Source: DATBVX01 sp963810775
GTDB taxonomy: Bacteria > Pseudomonadota > Gammaproteobacteria > Steroidobacterales > Steroidobacteraceae
DNA length: 64,000 nucleotides
Assembly (NCBI GenBank): GCA_963810775.1
Contig: CAWEOT010000015.1
Coordinates: 186,001-250,000 of the forward strand
Direction: 5' to 3'
Each line of letters opens with the position of its first letter. The stretch's first letter is position 1. A program made the position numbers and the translations under genes. The notes below the pieces were generated by a model. It did no database searches and had not been told where the DNA came from. It saw only the letters and a program-made list of their open reading frames with translations. Of this stretch, positions 16,837 to 25,846 are shown piece after piece.

Positions 16837-18488
16837 ATGCGGCTCGGTATCAGGATCCTGCCTCTCGTATTGGGAGGACTGGTGATGACAACGCTCACCA
16901 CGGCGGGTGCCGCGACTCCCGCGAGCAAGACGTATCAGGAACTTCTGTCCCTGTTTGCAGAGTGGCGCGCGTTCGAGCGTCCCCCGCTACGCGACGGCGC
17001 CCCTGACTACACTGCGAACACCTTCAAGCGCCGCCACCAGGAATTGAAGACCTACGAGGCGCGACTGGCCGCGATCGACCCGCGTGGCTGGCCCGTCGAA
17101 CAGCAGGTCGATTACCAACTGGTGCGAGCCGAAATGAATGGGCTCGATTTCTATATCCGGGTGCTGCAGCCCTGGGCACGTGATCCGGCGTTTTACAAGT
17201 CGGTTTACACGGAGCAGAGCGATACACCGGCGCACGAGGGACCGACTCACCACGCCGCGATCGAGCTATGGACGTACTCGTTCCCACTGAGCGCGGAGGC
17301 ACAGAAGAAAGCTGAGCAGCGAGCTTCGAACGGTGCGTCCACTGCTGGCGCAGGCGCAGCTCAATCTGACCGGTAATGCCAAAGACCTGTGGCATGCGGG
17401 TATCGGCACGATGCAAAAGCAGATCCCGATCTCGGTCACAGCTGATCGGAAAAGACCCCGAACGCCGGCAAGGATCTCAAGCGAAGCGCTGCAAAGCGCG
17501 AAGGAGGCGACAACAGCAGTTCGTCGGCTGGCTCGAGAAACAGGCGCCAGCCAAGACGGGCCCCTCAGGAGTCGGCAAAGAGAACTACACCTGGAGCCTG
17601 CGCAATGTGCATCTGCTGCCACTCACCTGGGAGGAAGAAGTCGATCTGCTCAAGCGCGAGCTGGCGCGCGCCCATGCTTCGCTGCGCCTGGAAGAGCAGC
17701 GTAATCGCGGTCTGCCACAACTGCCCGTGATCTCGAGTCCGGAGGAATATCAACGGCGCGCCAACGAGGCGATCACCAAATACCTCGCCTTTCTCAAGGC
17801 CAAGGACATTCTGCCAATGCAGGATTACATGGACCCCGCCCTGCGTGAACGGATCGGCGAATACTCACCGGAGGCGACGCGGGATTTTTTCGCGATGGCG
17901 AGCCATCGTGAGCCGATGACTCTATTCACTCATTTCTATCACTGGTGGGATCTGGCGCAGATGCGCGTCGACCCGCATGCGAGCCCGGTGCGTCGCGGGC
18001 CACTGCTTTACAACATCTGGGATAGCCGCGCCGAAGGTATGGCTACCGCGATGGAAGAAATGATGATGCACGCAGGCTATTACGACGACAATCCGCGCGC
18101 GCGCGAAATCGTTTGGATCATGCTCGCGCAGCGTGCGGCGCGGGGGCTGGCTTCGTTGCGCGCGCAGGCGAATGAAATCACGATGAAGGAGGCCAAGGCG
18201 TTTCAGGTCGAGTGGACGCCTCGCGGCTGGATGCGTCCGGATCTCGACCTGGTCGGATTCGAGCAGCAGCTCTATCTACGGCAACCAGGCTATGGGACGA
18301 GTTACGTCACCGGCAAGTACCTGCTGGACGAGCTTCTGATGGATCGCAGCAAGCAGCTCGGCGATGAGTTCACCTTGCGGCGCTTCTTCTCCGAGCTCAA
18401 CGCCGCAGGTGTCATCCCGGTGTCGATGATCCGCTGGCAGCTCACCGGCAAGGATGACGAGATCAGAACGCTGACACGCGCGCACTGA
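16837..18488 (+). pseudogene. DUF885-family exported protein, frameshifted
   Basis: A signal peptide follows the ATG at 16837 (RLGIRILPLVLGGLVMTTLTTAGAATP in two pieces); an alternative start is 16885. The DUF885 body is clear but spread over three frames. The first frame holds to about 17308 (FPLSAEAQKK), then LSSELRTVRPLLAQAQLNL and TGNAKDLWHAGIGTMQKQI continue in the second frame. After at least two more changes before 17525 the third frame resumes with FVGWLEKQAPAKTGPSGVGK and runs intact to 18488. The intact part includes the EGMATAMEEMMMHAG helix typical of the family. DUF885 proteins are metalloprotease-like and poorly characterised. Either a decaying gene or several consensus indels within 220 bp. 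Confidence 0.8.
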
Positions 18489-18511
18489 TGCTTTGCTGGC
18501 GCACATAAAGA

Positions 18512-18531
18512 AAGCCGCCCGAAGGCGGCTT
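18512..18531 (-). terminator. Rho-independent terminator for the small membrane protein gene
   Basis: On the minus strand the sequence AAGCCGCC-TTCG-GGCGGCTT forms a perfect 8-bp stem with a stable UUCG loop and is followed by TCTTTATG. On the plus strand the stem is not followed by a T-run, so I assign it to the minus-strand gene ending at 18607. Confidence 0.75.
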
Positions 18532-18606
18532 GATGAGTGGCGGCTCGGGTGCCGACCGAATCCGCATCGGCTGGCGAGCCCTGCCATCCAGGACGAAGTG
18601 GTCAGC

Positions 18607-18915
18607 TCAGGGCTTAAATCTCGCGTAAATGTTGCGGAGGATGATCATCAGCGCCCCGCCGGCCACGAACACGCCGATGTTCGACAGGATCGTCGCGAGA
18701 TAGCTGCCTACTTGCGGTATCGCATCGAAGGTGTGCGACAGGGCCGCCAGTACCAGGGCCGAAACCATGACTCTGACATGATGGTCCGGGATGATCGACA
18801 GGCCGACGAACAGCCCGAGGATCAGGAGGATCGCGGCGGCGTACGGAATCGTCACGAACGCGCCGACGATCGCCAGGAGAATGGCCACCAGTCCGACGAT
18901 TTTTTGAGCGTTCAT
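18607..18915 (-). CDS. Small integral membrane protein of unknown function
   Basis: 102 residues with three hydrophobic segments (IVGLVAILLAIVGAFV plus ILLILGLFVGLSII, VMVSALVLAALS, and SNIGVFVAGGALMIILRNIY) and a short basic tail (ARFKP). A GAGGGG ribosome site precedes the ATG. It stands alone, with its own UUCG-hairpin terminator about 75 bp downstream. I do not recognise a named family; similar small inner-membrane proteins are common and uncharacterised. Confidence 0.65.
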   Translation of the reverse strand: MNAQKIVGLVAILLAIVGAFVTIPYAAAILLILGLFVGLSIIPDHHVRVMVSALVLAALSHTFDAIPQVGSYLATILSNIGVFVAGGALMIILRNIYARFKP

Positions 18916-19083
18916 CAGGTACCCCTCTGTTACGTGTTGTTATCAGGGCGGCGCCACGGCTGTGACGCCGAGCGCGGGGAGCATATGCGATGCCGGAATT
19001 CGAGTCGAATCGCGCGAGTCAGGCACGGCTCGCCATTCCATTTCACGTAATTTCGACATGAACGCCAGCCACGCAGATTGACC

Positions 19084-20040
19084 ATGCTCATTCTTTCGCA
19101 AGCGGATCTCATCGGCTTGCTGCCGCCCGCCGCGCTGATCGCGCCGGCCGAATCGGCCGCACTTGCGGCGGATCAGGACTGCACGCCGCGCCGCCAACAC
19201 ATCGAGTGGAACGGCAATGCGTTCCTGACCATGCCTGCCGTGGCATCCGACGTGATTGGGGCGAAGCTGGTGTGCGTGGTGCCGGGCAATGCGACTCGCA
19301 ACCTGCCAGTCACCAACGGCGTCATGGTTCTCTCCGACGGTGCCACGGGCGTACCGCTCGCGGTGCTGAATGCAGCTGCGCTTACCGCCTTGCGCACCGG
19401 TGCCGTGGGAGCGCTGGGCGTCAAGTACACGACGCCCGCGGACACGCACACGCTGGGCATCATCGGGTGTGGGGTGCAAGGAGCCTGGCAGGCGATCAGT
19501 GCGGCAGCCGTGCGTCCCATACGCGAAATCTTTTGTGTGCGGCGATCCGTCGCGAACTACGAGAGGTTCGTGGCCACGATTGGTGCTGAGGCGCCGCAGC
19601 TGCGCATCACGCCGTGTGTCGATGCGCGCGAGTTACTCGGGCAGACGAGTCTCGTCATCGCAGCAACAACATCCGCCCAGCCGGTATTGCCAGACGACGC
19701 CACGCTTCTCGCCGGCAGGCATTTCATCAGCATCGGCTCCTTTCGTCCCACCATGCAAGAGCTGCCGGACGCTGTTTATCGGCTTGCCGCGCACATCGTC
19801 ATCGATTCGGAGGCGGCACGCGAGGAGGTGGGGGATGTGATCGCGCCGCTCGAGAAGGGTCTCGTGACTTCAGACAACGTGTTCACGATCGGTCAGCTCA
19901 TCTCCGGCCAGCGCTCGATCGATGTGAGCCGTACTACTGCCTACAAGTCCGTCGGAATGGCGCTGTACGATCTGCATGTCGCCCGCGCGCTGTACGCGGA
20001 GGCCACGCGGCGACACGTAGGTAGCGAAGTCGCGTTGTGA
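19084..20040 (+). CDS. Ornithine cyclodeaminase / mu-crystallin family protein
   Basis: 318 residues from ATG 19084. The family pattern is present: an N-terminal dimerisation and substrate half with ALTALRTGAVGALGVKY, then an NAD(P)-binding Rossmann domain beginning GIIGCGVQGAWQA, and the later SIGSFRPTMQEL and VIDSEAAREEVGD segments. Members include ornithine cyclodeaminase, alanine dehydrogenase and ketimine reductases, which interconvert amino and imino acids. Specificity cannot be read by eye. It stands alone on the plus strand, with a 349-bp gap downstream. Confidence 0.85.
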   Translation: MLILSQADLIGLLPPAALIAPAESAALAADQDCTPRRQHIEWNGNAFLTMPAVASDVIGAKLVCVVPGNATRNLPVTNGVMVLSDGATGVPLAVLNAAALTALRTGAVGALGVKYTTPADTHTLGIIGCGVQGAWQAISAAAVRPIREIFCVRRSVANYERFVATIGAEAPQLRITPCVDARELLGQTSLVIAATTSAQPVLPDDATLLAGRHFISIGSFRPTMQELPDAVYRLAAHIVIDSEAAREEVGDVIAPLEKGLVTSDNVFTIGQLISGQRSIDVSRTTAYKSVGMALYDLHVARALYAEATRRHVGSEVAL

Positions 20041-20389
20041 CGCACGTTTGTAGGCGGTGCCATGAACGCGTGAGCCACTTCACTGTTCGATTTCTTCGGG
20101 CAGATTCGCCGGTATTTTGTGAAGTCGCGCGGGACGTTCACGCCAGTCTCCAATGCAAGATCGGACTCGTTGCAGTCACTGCGACTGCCGAACGTTCGAG
20201 GCTGCGGCCCTGGAGAATTCATTGGCGGCATTTTTTGCACAACGCGTCGCACGAGTCGTGATCACGCTGATCTTCCTGGCGGCGCCCGCTCCATGGGCAA
20301 ATCCATCGCTGCCTACCGTGGACGTGGTGCAGGCGAGCACCGTCCTCAAAGACCTGGTGCTGGCGACGCTGGCGTAGGGCTGGCCCGCA
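20041..20389. other. Intergenic stretch with no supported gene
   Basis: Short open frames exist on both strands (for example 20153-20377 plus) but have no ribosome site, no recognisable motif and atypical composition. I see no clear hairpin terminator or repeat. It may be leftover sequence between two unrelated units. Confidence 0.4.
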
Positions 20390-20875
20390 CTATCTGGACT
20401 GAGCGGGCGCTGGTGTTTCTTTCGGCAGGCTGAGTGAGGCTTGTCCAAAGGCATAGCGCCAGCCATTCGCAGTTCGCACGTAGGTATCACTGAACCAGAG
20501 TCGACGTTCGAACGCCTCGCCTTCACTCGTTCCCTTGAGCCAGAGCCTGGCGGTGACCACCGCTGTATCGCCCCACACGCGCACGGTCTGCGTGCCCGGA
20601 TCTTCGTCCTGGCGTTCGTACGCGATTCGGTTCTTGCGCGCTTCGCCGAGCAGATCCTCGCGCTTGTAGACTGTGCCGTTGCCGAGCACCAGCACGAAAT
20701 TCTCATCCAGGATGCGCGCCATTGTGTCCGCGTCGTTGTGCTTCACAGCTTCCTGATACTTCACATCCAGCGCGGCCACGGCCTGTCGATCATCTTCGGG
20801 TGAGGAGCGCGCCGCACCGGAGGCGGCGAGGGCGGTCGTGGCGGCAAACAGTGCACTGAACAGACGGGAATTCAT
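20390..20875 (-). CDS. Exported SnoaL/DUF4440-like protein
   Basis: 161 residues with a signal peptide (LFSALFAATTALAASGAA) and the DUF4440 fold pattern: a helix VAALDVKYQEAVKHNDADT, the strand-turn RILDENFVLVLGNGTVYKR, then VRVWGDTAVVTARL and FSDTYVRTANGWRYAFGQ. A GGAG ribosome site lies seven bases before the ATG at 20875. Such NTF2-like proteins are either small enzymes or ligand-binding domains; the role here is not known. It is not closely similar to the other NTF2-like genes in the window. Confidence 0.78.
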   Translation of the reverse strand: MNSRLFSALFAATTALAASGAARSSPEDDRQAVAALDVKYQEAVKHNDADTMARILDENFVLVLGNGTVYKREDLLGEARKNRIAYERQDEDPGTQTVRVWGDTAVVTARLWLKGTSEGEAFERRLWFSDTYVRTANGWRYAFGQASLSLPKETPAPAQSR

Positions 20876-20972
20876 CGCCGGTCTCCTGCATGGATGTCAA
20901 TCCGGAGACTGTATCGGCGTGCGGGGCGCGATACTTGGTATTTCTTGCTGCGCAGAGTGCGCCCCAAATAAG

Positions 20973-21008
20973 AAAGGCCCCAGTGCACATTGGCACGTGG
21001 GGCCTTTT
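20973..21008 (-). terminator. Strong hairpin terminator
   Basis: A long stem (AAAGGCCCCA with its complement, extended by GTGC/GCAC) closes a 6-base loop. On the minus strand it is followed by the T-rich CTTATTT, fitting termination of the reductase gene that ends at 21212. On the plus strand it ends in TTTT, so it may act both ways. The rest of the 335-bp gap 20876-21211 shows no gene. Confidence 0.65.
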
Positions 21009-21211
21009 CGCCAGGGCGGGGAGTACCGGCCCTCTTAGGACATTACCAGCAATAATGGTTGAGTCCCGTGATGCACAGTGTCTACAGAACCACGTGACCG
21101 GACAATTCTCTCGGTTCCCATTGATCTGTCAGAGCGCTCTTACGGCGTCCTGAATATCATCTGTTGGCACGCCCTGAGTCATCGCATCCCAAGACTTTTG
21201 TCGCAATTTAC

Positions 21212-21985
21212 CTACGCCCCGTCCGCGAGTTTCAGGAGCCGCCGCAATTCCTTGGCCGTAAGGAGTCTCGTGTACGGCGCAGTGCCGACGTCGAATTCCT
21301 TCGCCCGGGAAAGCGGTCCGACGACGACAGGATCGAATCCCGCATCTTTCACCAGGCGCTCGGCGACCGCGAGCGCCTCGGCATCGTCACCCGCGAGCGG
21401 AATCGCGACCCGTTCGCCCTTGCGATGTGCTTCGTCCCTGAGATCCCCGGAGTTGATGGCGTTAAAGGCGCGCACCAGCCTGACGCCCGGCAGGAACTCT
21501 GCCGAAGCGACGCCCGTGCCTTTGCGTCGCGCCTCGACGGCCATGTCACCGTCGCGACTGGGATATGGATTACCGGTGTCGAGCACGATCTTGCCGGCGA
21601 GTTCTGCCTTGAGGTCACGACCGACCTGCGGCATGGCGCCGTAGGGAATCGATATCAGCACGACATCGCCGAACACGGCGGCCTCACGCGGCGTGCCCGC
21701 TTTCACCTTCGGGCCAAGTGAGTGAGCAAGGTCCTGCAGCTCCTCCGGATGACGCGAGGAGATGAGCAGCTCATGGCCGGCATTGGCCCATAGCTTCGCG
21801 AGCGCTCCACCGATGTGACCGGTGCCAATGATGCCGATCTTGAGCGTGGCAGTGTCCGCAGCCGAGGTCGTAGCGGCGGTGATCGCTCCACAGGAGAGGA
21901 AGACGAGCGTTGCCATCGCAGCCATCAGTCCGCGCAGTGCGGCGGATGGTTTCGCTCTGGTGGCAGACGGGTGCAGGATCGTCAT
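21212..21985 (-). CDS. F420/NADP-oxidoreductase-type (NADPH-dependent) reductase, exported or anchored
   Basis: 257 residues from the ATG at 21985. An N-terminal hydrophobic segment (RGLMAAMATLVFLSCGAITAA) precedes a Rossmann domain with GIIGTGHIGGALAKLWANAG, then ISSRHPEELQ, and the conserved DTGNPYPSRDG and LVRAFNAINSG segments of the NADPH-dependent F420 reductase (COG2085) family. Many bacterial relatives lack F420 and reduce other substrates. A signal-like N-terminus is unusual for a soluble NADP enzyme; the predicted Cys in FLSCGA could make it a lipoprotein. The frame stays open far upstream but that part lies inside the MFS and peptidase genes and is rejected. Confidence 0.78.
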   Translation of the reverse strand: MTILHPSATRAKPSAALRGLMAAMATLVFLSCGAITAATTSAADTATLKIGIIGTGHIGGALAKLWANAGHELLISSRHPEELQDLAHSLGPKVKAGTPREAAVFGDVVLISIPYGAMPQVGRDLKAELAGKIVLDTGNPYPSRDGDMAVEARRKGTGVASAEFLPGVRLVRAFNAINSGDLRDEAHRKGERVAIPLAGDDAEALAVAERLVKDAGFDPVVVGPLSRAKEFDVGTAPYTRLLTAKELRRLLKLADGA

Positions 21986-22090
21986 GGTATGGATACCTCC
22001 GCTGGTGATTAGCCGGCGCAACGGGCGCTTGATGACTCGCCCGCCACAGAGAACGCAGATGGGACCACAGATGCTCGACGGAATTCGCCC

Positions 22091-23485
22091 GTGACGCCAG
22101 TCCTGTTCTCGAAAGGCTATCGTGCCTGGCTCCTCACTATCCTGCTTCTTACCAATGCACTGAATCTCGCTGACCGCCAGGGCATCGCGGTCGTGGCGCA
22201 GGCGATCAAGCTCGATCTGAAGCTCACCGACGCGCAGATGGGCATCATTCAGGGTCTGGGCTTTGCCATCTTCTATACCTTGCTCGGTCTGCCGCTCGCG
22301 CGCATGGCCGAACGCATGAGCCGGACCAGGATCATCGCGGCGTCGCTGGCGATTTTTGGCGTGATGGTTTCTCTCTGTGGCAGCGCGCAGGGTTTCTGGC
22401 GACTGCTGCTGTTTCGTGTCGGCGTCGGCGTGGGTGATGCCGGCTTCGGCCCGCCCGTAGCATCGCTGATCGGTGATCACTATCCGCGTGACCGCCGCGC
22501 CTCCGCGATGTCCATCATCTGGCTGGGTGCACCGCTCGGAGTGGTGGCCGGTTCCACCTTCGCGGGATGGATGGCCGAGAACGTGAGCTGGCGGGCTGCG
22601 TTCGTCGGTATCGGCGCACCCGCGCTGCTGGTCGCGGTTATCGCATTTCTCACCTTGCGCGATCCGCCACGCGGAATGTCCGACCAGGTCGCGGTGACAT
22701 CCGGGCCGCCGCCGTCGATGTGGGAGGTGCTGAGGTTCCTGCTCTCCAAGCGCTCCGTACGTCACACGTTGATCGGGTGCGCGCTCGCAGCGACAGCGAT
22801 GAACGCGGTCGGCCAGTTCATCGGACAGTTCTTCGTCCGCGTGTATCACATGGGATTCGCGGAAGCCGGGCGATTCCTCGGACTGATCGCGGCACTGGCG
22901 ATGAGCTCGGGGCTCGCGCTCGGCGGATTCGGTGTCGATTGGGCTTCGCGTTTCGATCAACGCTGGTTCGTGTGGGGGCCAGCGATCGGACTCTTGCTTG
23001 CCACGCCGTTGTTCGCGATTGCCTTCGCAGCGCCCGTAGTCGCGGTCGGCATCGGCGTGCTCGCTGCGGCGCATGTCGTGCTCTTCATCTATTTCACGCC
23101 CACGCTCGCGATCGCACAAAACATGGTGAGTTCCAGCATGCGCGCCTCCTCGGCCTTCGTCGTATCGGTAGTGCTCGGCCTGGTTGGAATCGGCCTGGGG
23201 CCGACCCTGATCGGCATCCTCAGTGACGCCTTCGCTGGCAGCGCATTCTCGATGGGCGACTTTGCAACGCTGTGTCCAGGCGGTGCAGCGCCGGCAAACG
23301 CTACACCACCACTTCTGGAGGCCTGCACTGGTGCCTCTGCGCTTGGAATCCGGCATGCCCTGATCGCTGTATCGATGCTGTTCGCCTGGGCGGGGATTCA
23401 CTATTTGCTCGCCGCACGTGATCTGCGACGCGATCTGGAAACGCACTACCAGGCACCCGCACTGCTGAAGGACGGCAAATGCTGA
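22091..23485 (+). CDS. MFS transporter, Spinster-like
   Basis: 464 residues from GTG 22091. About twelve transmembrane helices; the motif LADRQGIAVVAQAIKLDLKL in helix 1 and the loop LARMAERMSRTRII (the MFS D/E-R-x-x-R/K loop) resemble the Spinster (Spns) subfamily common beside aromatic and steroid catabolic genes in proteobacteria. A periplasmic loop with two cysteines (ATLCPGG, LEACTG) precedes the last helix. The transported compound is unknown. It diverges from the F420-type reductase gene and is followed 42 bp later by an M28 peptidase. Confidence 0.88.
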   Translation: MTPVLFSKGYRAWLLTILLLTNALNLADRQGIAVVAQAIKLDLKLTDAQMGIIQGLGFAIFYTLLGLPLARMAERMSRTRIIAASLAIFGVMVSLCGSAQGFWRLLLFRVGVGVGDAGFGPPVASLIGDHYPRDRRASAMSIIWLGAPLGVVAGSTFAGWMAENVSWRAAFVGIGAPALLVAVIAFLTLRDPPRGMSDQVAVTSGPPPSMWEVLRFLLSKRSVRHTLIGCALAATAMNAVGQFIGQFFVRVYHMGFAEAGRFLGLIAALAMSSGLALGGFGVDWASRFDQRWFVWGPAIGLLLATPLFAIAFAAPVVAVGIGVLAAAHVVLFIYFTPTLAIAQNMVSSSMRASSAFVVSVVLGLVGIGLGPTLIGILSDAFAGSAFSMGDFATLCPGGAAPANATPPLLEACTGASALGIRHALIAVSMLFAWAGIHYLLAARDLRRDLETHYQAPALLKDGKC

Positions 23486-23527
23486 GGTAAGCTCGCGCGC
23501 TTGGTTGCAACCCTGCGGAGGTTCTCT

Positions 23528-25834
23528 GTGTCTGCTGTTCAGCGTTTGTTGATTCTGGCCGGCGCCGCTGCGATTACGGTCAGTACCCATGCCTCGCGAG
23601 CCGCGGAATCCGCTGCTCCTTCCATGTACGGCTTCACGCGTGCAGGCGCTGTTGCGCAAGCGGCTCTCGAGCGCCGCTTCGACGGCCAGCTCAATGCCGC
23701 CGAGATCGGCAGCTGGCTGAAGCAGCTCTCGGCCGAGCCCAATCACGTCGGCGCGCCTCACAACAAGGCCAACGCAGAGTATGTGCGCGATCTTTTCAAG
23801 AGCTGGGGATGGCAGGCCGACATTGAGACGTTCTACGTGCTGTATCCGACGCCGAAACGCGTCGCGCTCGAACTCATCGCGCCCAAAACCTTTACCGCGA
23901 GCCTGCGCGAGCCACCGGTTGCGGGTGACGCCACGTCTACGCGCACCGATGGCTTGCCGCCGTACAACGCATACGGTGCCGACGGTGATGTGATCGGCGA
24001 TCTGGTTTACGTGAACTACGGCATGGACGATGACTACAAGGAACTCGCGCGACGGGGCGTCGACGTCAAGGGCAAGATTGCGATCGTGCGCTACGGCGGC
24101 GGATGGCGCGGGCTCAAGCCGAAGCTCGCCTACCAGCACGGTGCAATCGGCTGCCTGATTTATTCGGATCCGAAGGATGATGGCTACGGGATGGGGGACA
24201 CATACCCCGTTGGTGGCTGGCGTCCCGCCGATGCCGTGCAGCGCGGCTCGGTCGCCGATATGCCGATCTATGCGGGAGATCCGCTCACGCCGGGTGTCGG
24301 AGCGACCAAGACGGCCAAACGCCTGTCGCTGGCCGAGGCGCCGACCGTTCTCAAGATCCCGGTGCTGCCGATCTCATACGCCGATGCGCGTCAGCTGCTG
24401 GAATCAATGACGGGGCCCGTGGCGCCCGAGACGTGGCGGGGCGCATTGCCGCTCACCTATCACATCGGTCCGGGCCCGGCACGAGTGCATCTGAGCATCG
24501 CGTCCGACTGGGGCCTGAAGCCGGTGTACGACGTCATCGCGAGAATCCCGGGGAGCGAGAATCGCGACGAATGGGTGATTCGCGGCAATCATCGCGACGG
24601 CTGGGTTGCCGGGGCGTGGGATCCGCTCTCGGGACACGTCGCGATGCTGGCCGAAGCCAAGGCAATTGGCGCGCTGCTCAAGACCGGCTGGAGACCCAAG
24701 CGCACGTTGATCTACGCGAGCTGGGACGGAGAAGAGCCAGGCCTGCTCGGCTCGACCGAGTGGGTCGAGACCCACGCGGCGGAGCTGCAGCGCAAGGCAG
24801 TGCTCTATCTGAATTCAGACACCAACACGCGTGGGTTTCTGCACATTGAAGGCAGCCATTCTCTGCAACGATTCATGAATGAAGTCGCTGCTGACGTGCA
24901 GGATCCGCAAACCCGTGCGAGTGCGCAGGCACGCATGCGCGCCAAGATGATGGTGACCGGCTTCGAAAAGGGCGCGACGGACGAACAGAAAGACCTGGCG
25001 AAGCGGGCCGCAGAGCGTCCCGACGTGCCGGTCGCCGCGATGGGTTCGGGTTCGGATTACTCACCTTTCATCCAACACCTCGGTATTGCTGCGCTCGACG
25101 TCTACTACGAGGGTGAAGAAGATCAGAACGGCGTCTACCACTCTATATATGACTCCTACGAGCACTACGCGCGCTTCGGCGATCCGGGGTTCGCCTACGG
25201 CGTCGCTGAGGCACAGACGGCCGGGCGCGCAATGCTGCGCATGGCGAATGTCGAGCTGCTGCCGCTGCAATTCGAAGGATTCGCCACCACGATCGACGAC
25301 TATCGCCAGGAGTTGCAGAAGCTCCTGGATGACCGGCGCAAGCACGCACAGGATCTCGCGCGGCTCATCGATCAGAATGCTTTCACACTATCCAGTGACC
25401 CGACGCGCCCGATCCTCGCGCCGGAGCGCGAGACGGAAGTACCCGAGATCGATTTGTCACCGATCGACACCGTTCTCGCCCGGCTCAAGAAAAGTGCATC
25501 GGACTATGACGCGACCTACGCCCGCACAGTGCAGAGCGAAACACCGCTCAGTGCAGCGACCCGCAAGTCGCTCAATGCGCTGCTGCAAGGGATGGAACAG
25601 GCGCTGACGAGTGAACGTGGACTCCCCGGGCGCAACTGGTACAAACACTTGATCTACGCACCGGGCTTGCTGACGGGCTATGGTGTCAAGACGCTTCCCG
25701 GCGTGCGCGAAGCGATCGAGGCACAGCGCTGGGATGAAGCGAACGAATACGCGAAGGTCACCGCGCAGGTGCTCTCGGCGTATTGCGATCGACTCGACCA
25801 GGCCACAGCGCTCCTGCAGCAGGCGTCCAAGTGA
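23528..25834 (+). CDS. M28 family metallopeptidase, glutamate carboxypeptidase II-like
   Basis: About 768 residues. I choose GTG 23528, with GGAGG seven bases upstream, over the TTG at 23501. A signal peptide (LLILAGAAAITVSTHASRAA) is followed by a protease-associated domain (residues about 130-260) and the M28 peptidase domain. Zinc ligands and catalytic residues are visible: His in GNHRDGWVAGAWDP, catalytic Glu in SWDGEEPGLLG, Asp in LNSDTNTRGF and His in VYHSIYDSYEHYARFGDP. A helical transferrin-receptor-like dimerisation domain completes the chain. It would trim peptides or N-acyl-glutamyl compounds in the periplasm; convergent with the M20 peptidase. Confidence 0.9.
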   Translation: MSAVQRLLILAGAAAITVSTHASRAAESAAPSMYGFTRAGAVAQAALERRFDGQLNAAEIGSWLKQLSAEPNHVGAPHNKANAEYVRDLFKSWGWQADIETFYVLYPTPKRVALELIAPKTFTASLREPPVAGDATSTRTDGLPPYNAYGADGDVIGDLVYVNYGMDDDYKELARRGVDVKGKIAIVRYGGGWRGLKPKLAYQHGAIGCLIYSDPKDDGYGMGDTYPVGGWRPADAVQRGSVADMPIYAGDPLTPGVGATKTAKRLSLAEAPTVLKIPVLPISYADARQLLESMTGPVAPETWRGALPLTYHIGPGPARVHLSIASDWGLKPVYDVIARIPGSENRDEWVIRGNHRDGWVAGAWDPLSGHVAMLAEAKAIGALLKTGWRPKRTLIYASWDGEEPGLLGSTEWVETHAAELQRKAVLYLNSDTNTRGFLHIEGSHSLQRFMNEVAADVQDPQTRASAQARMRAKMMVTGFEKGATDEQKDLAKRAAERPDVPVAAMGSGSDYSPFIQHLGIAALDVYYEGEEDQNGVYHSIYDSYEHYARFGDPGFAYGVAEAQTAGRAMLRMANVELLPLQFEGFATTIDDYRQELQKLLDDRRKHAQDLARLIDQNAFTLSSDPTRPILAPERETEVPEIDLSPIDTVLARLKKSASDYDATYARTVQSETPLSAATRKSLNALLQGMEQALTSERGLPGRNWYKHLIYAPGLLTGYGVKTLPGVREAIEAQRWDEANEYAKVTAQVLSAYCDRLDQATALLQQASK

Positions 25835-25846
25835 CGCCGATGGAAG

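Noticed and set aside
20153..20377. Small plus-strand open frame of 74 codons
   Set aside because: No ribosome site, no conserved motif and no neighbour overlap; likely chance.
21986..24139. Minus-strand open frame continuing upstream of the F420-type reductase for about 700 codons
   Set aside because: It lies inside the MFS and M28 peptidase genes, shows the low-complexity Arg/His/Gln-rich composition of a complementary-frame shadow, and no motif is visible.
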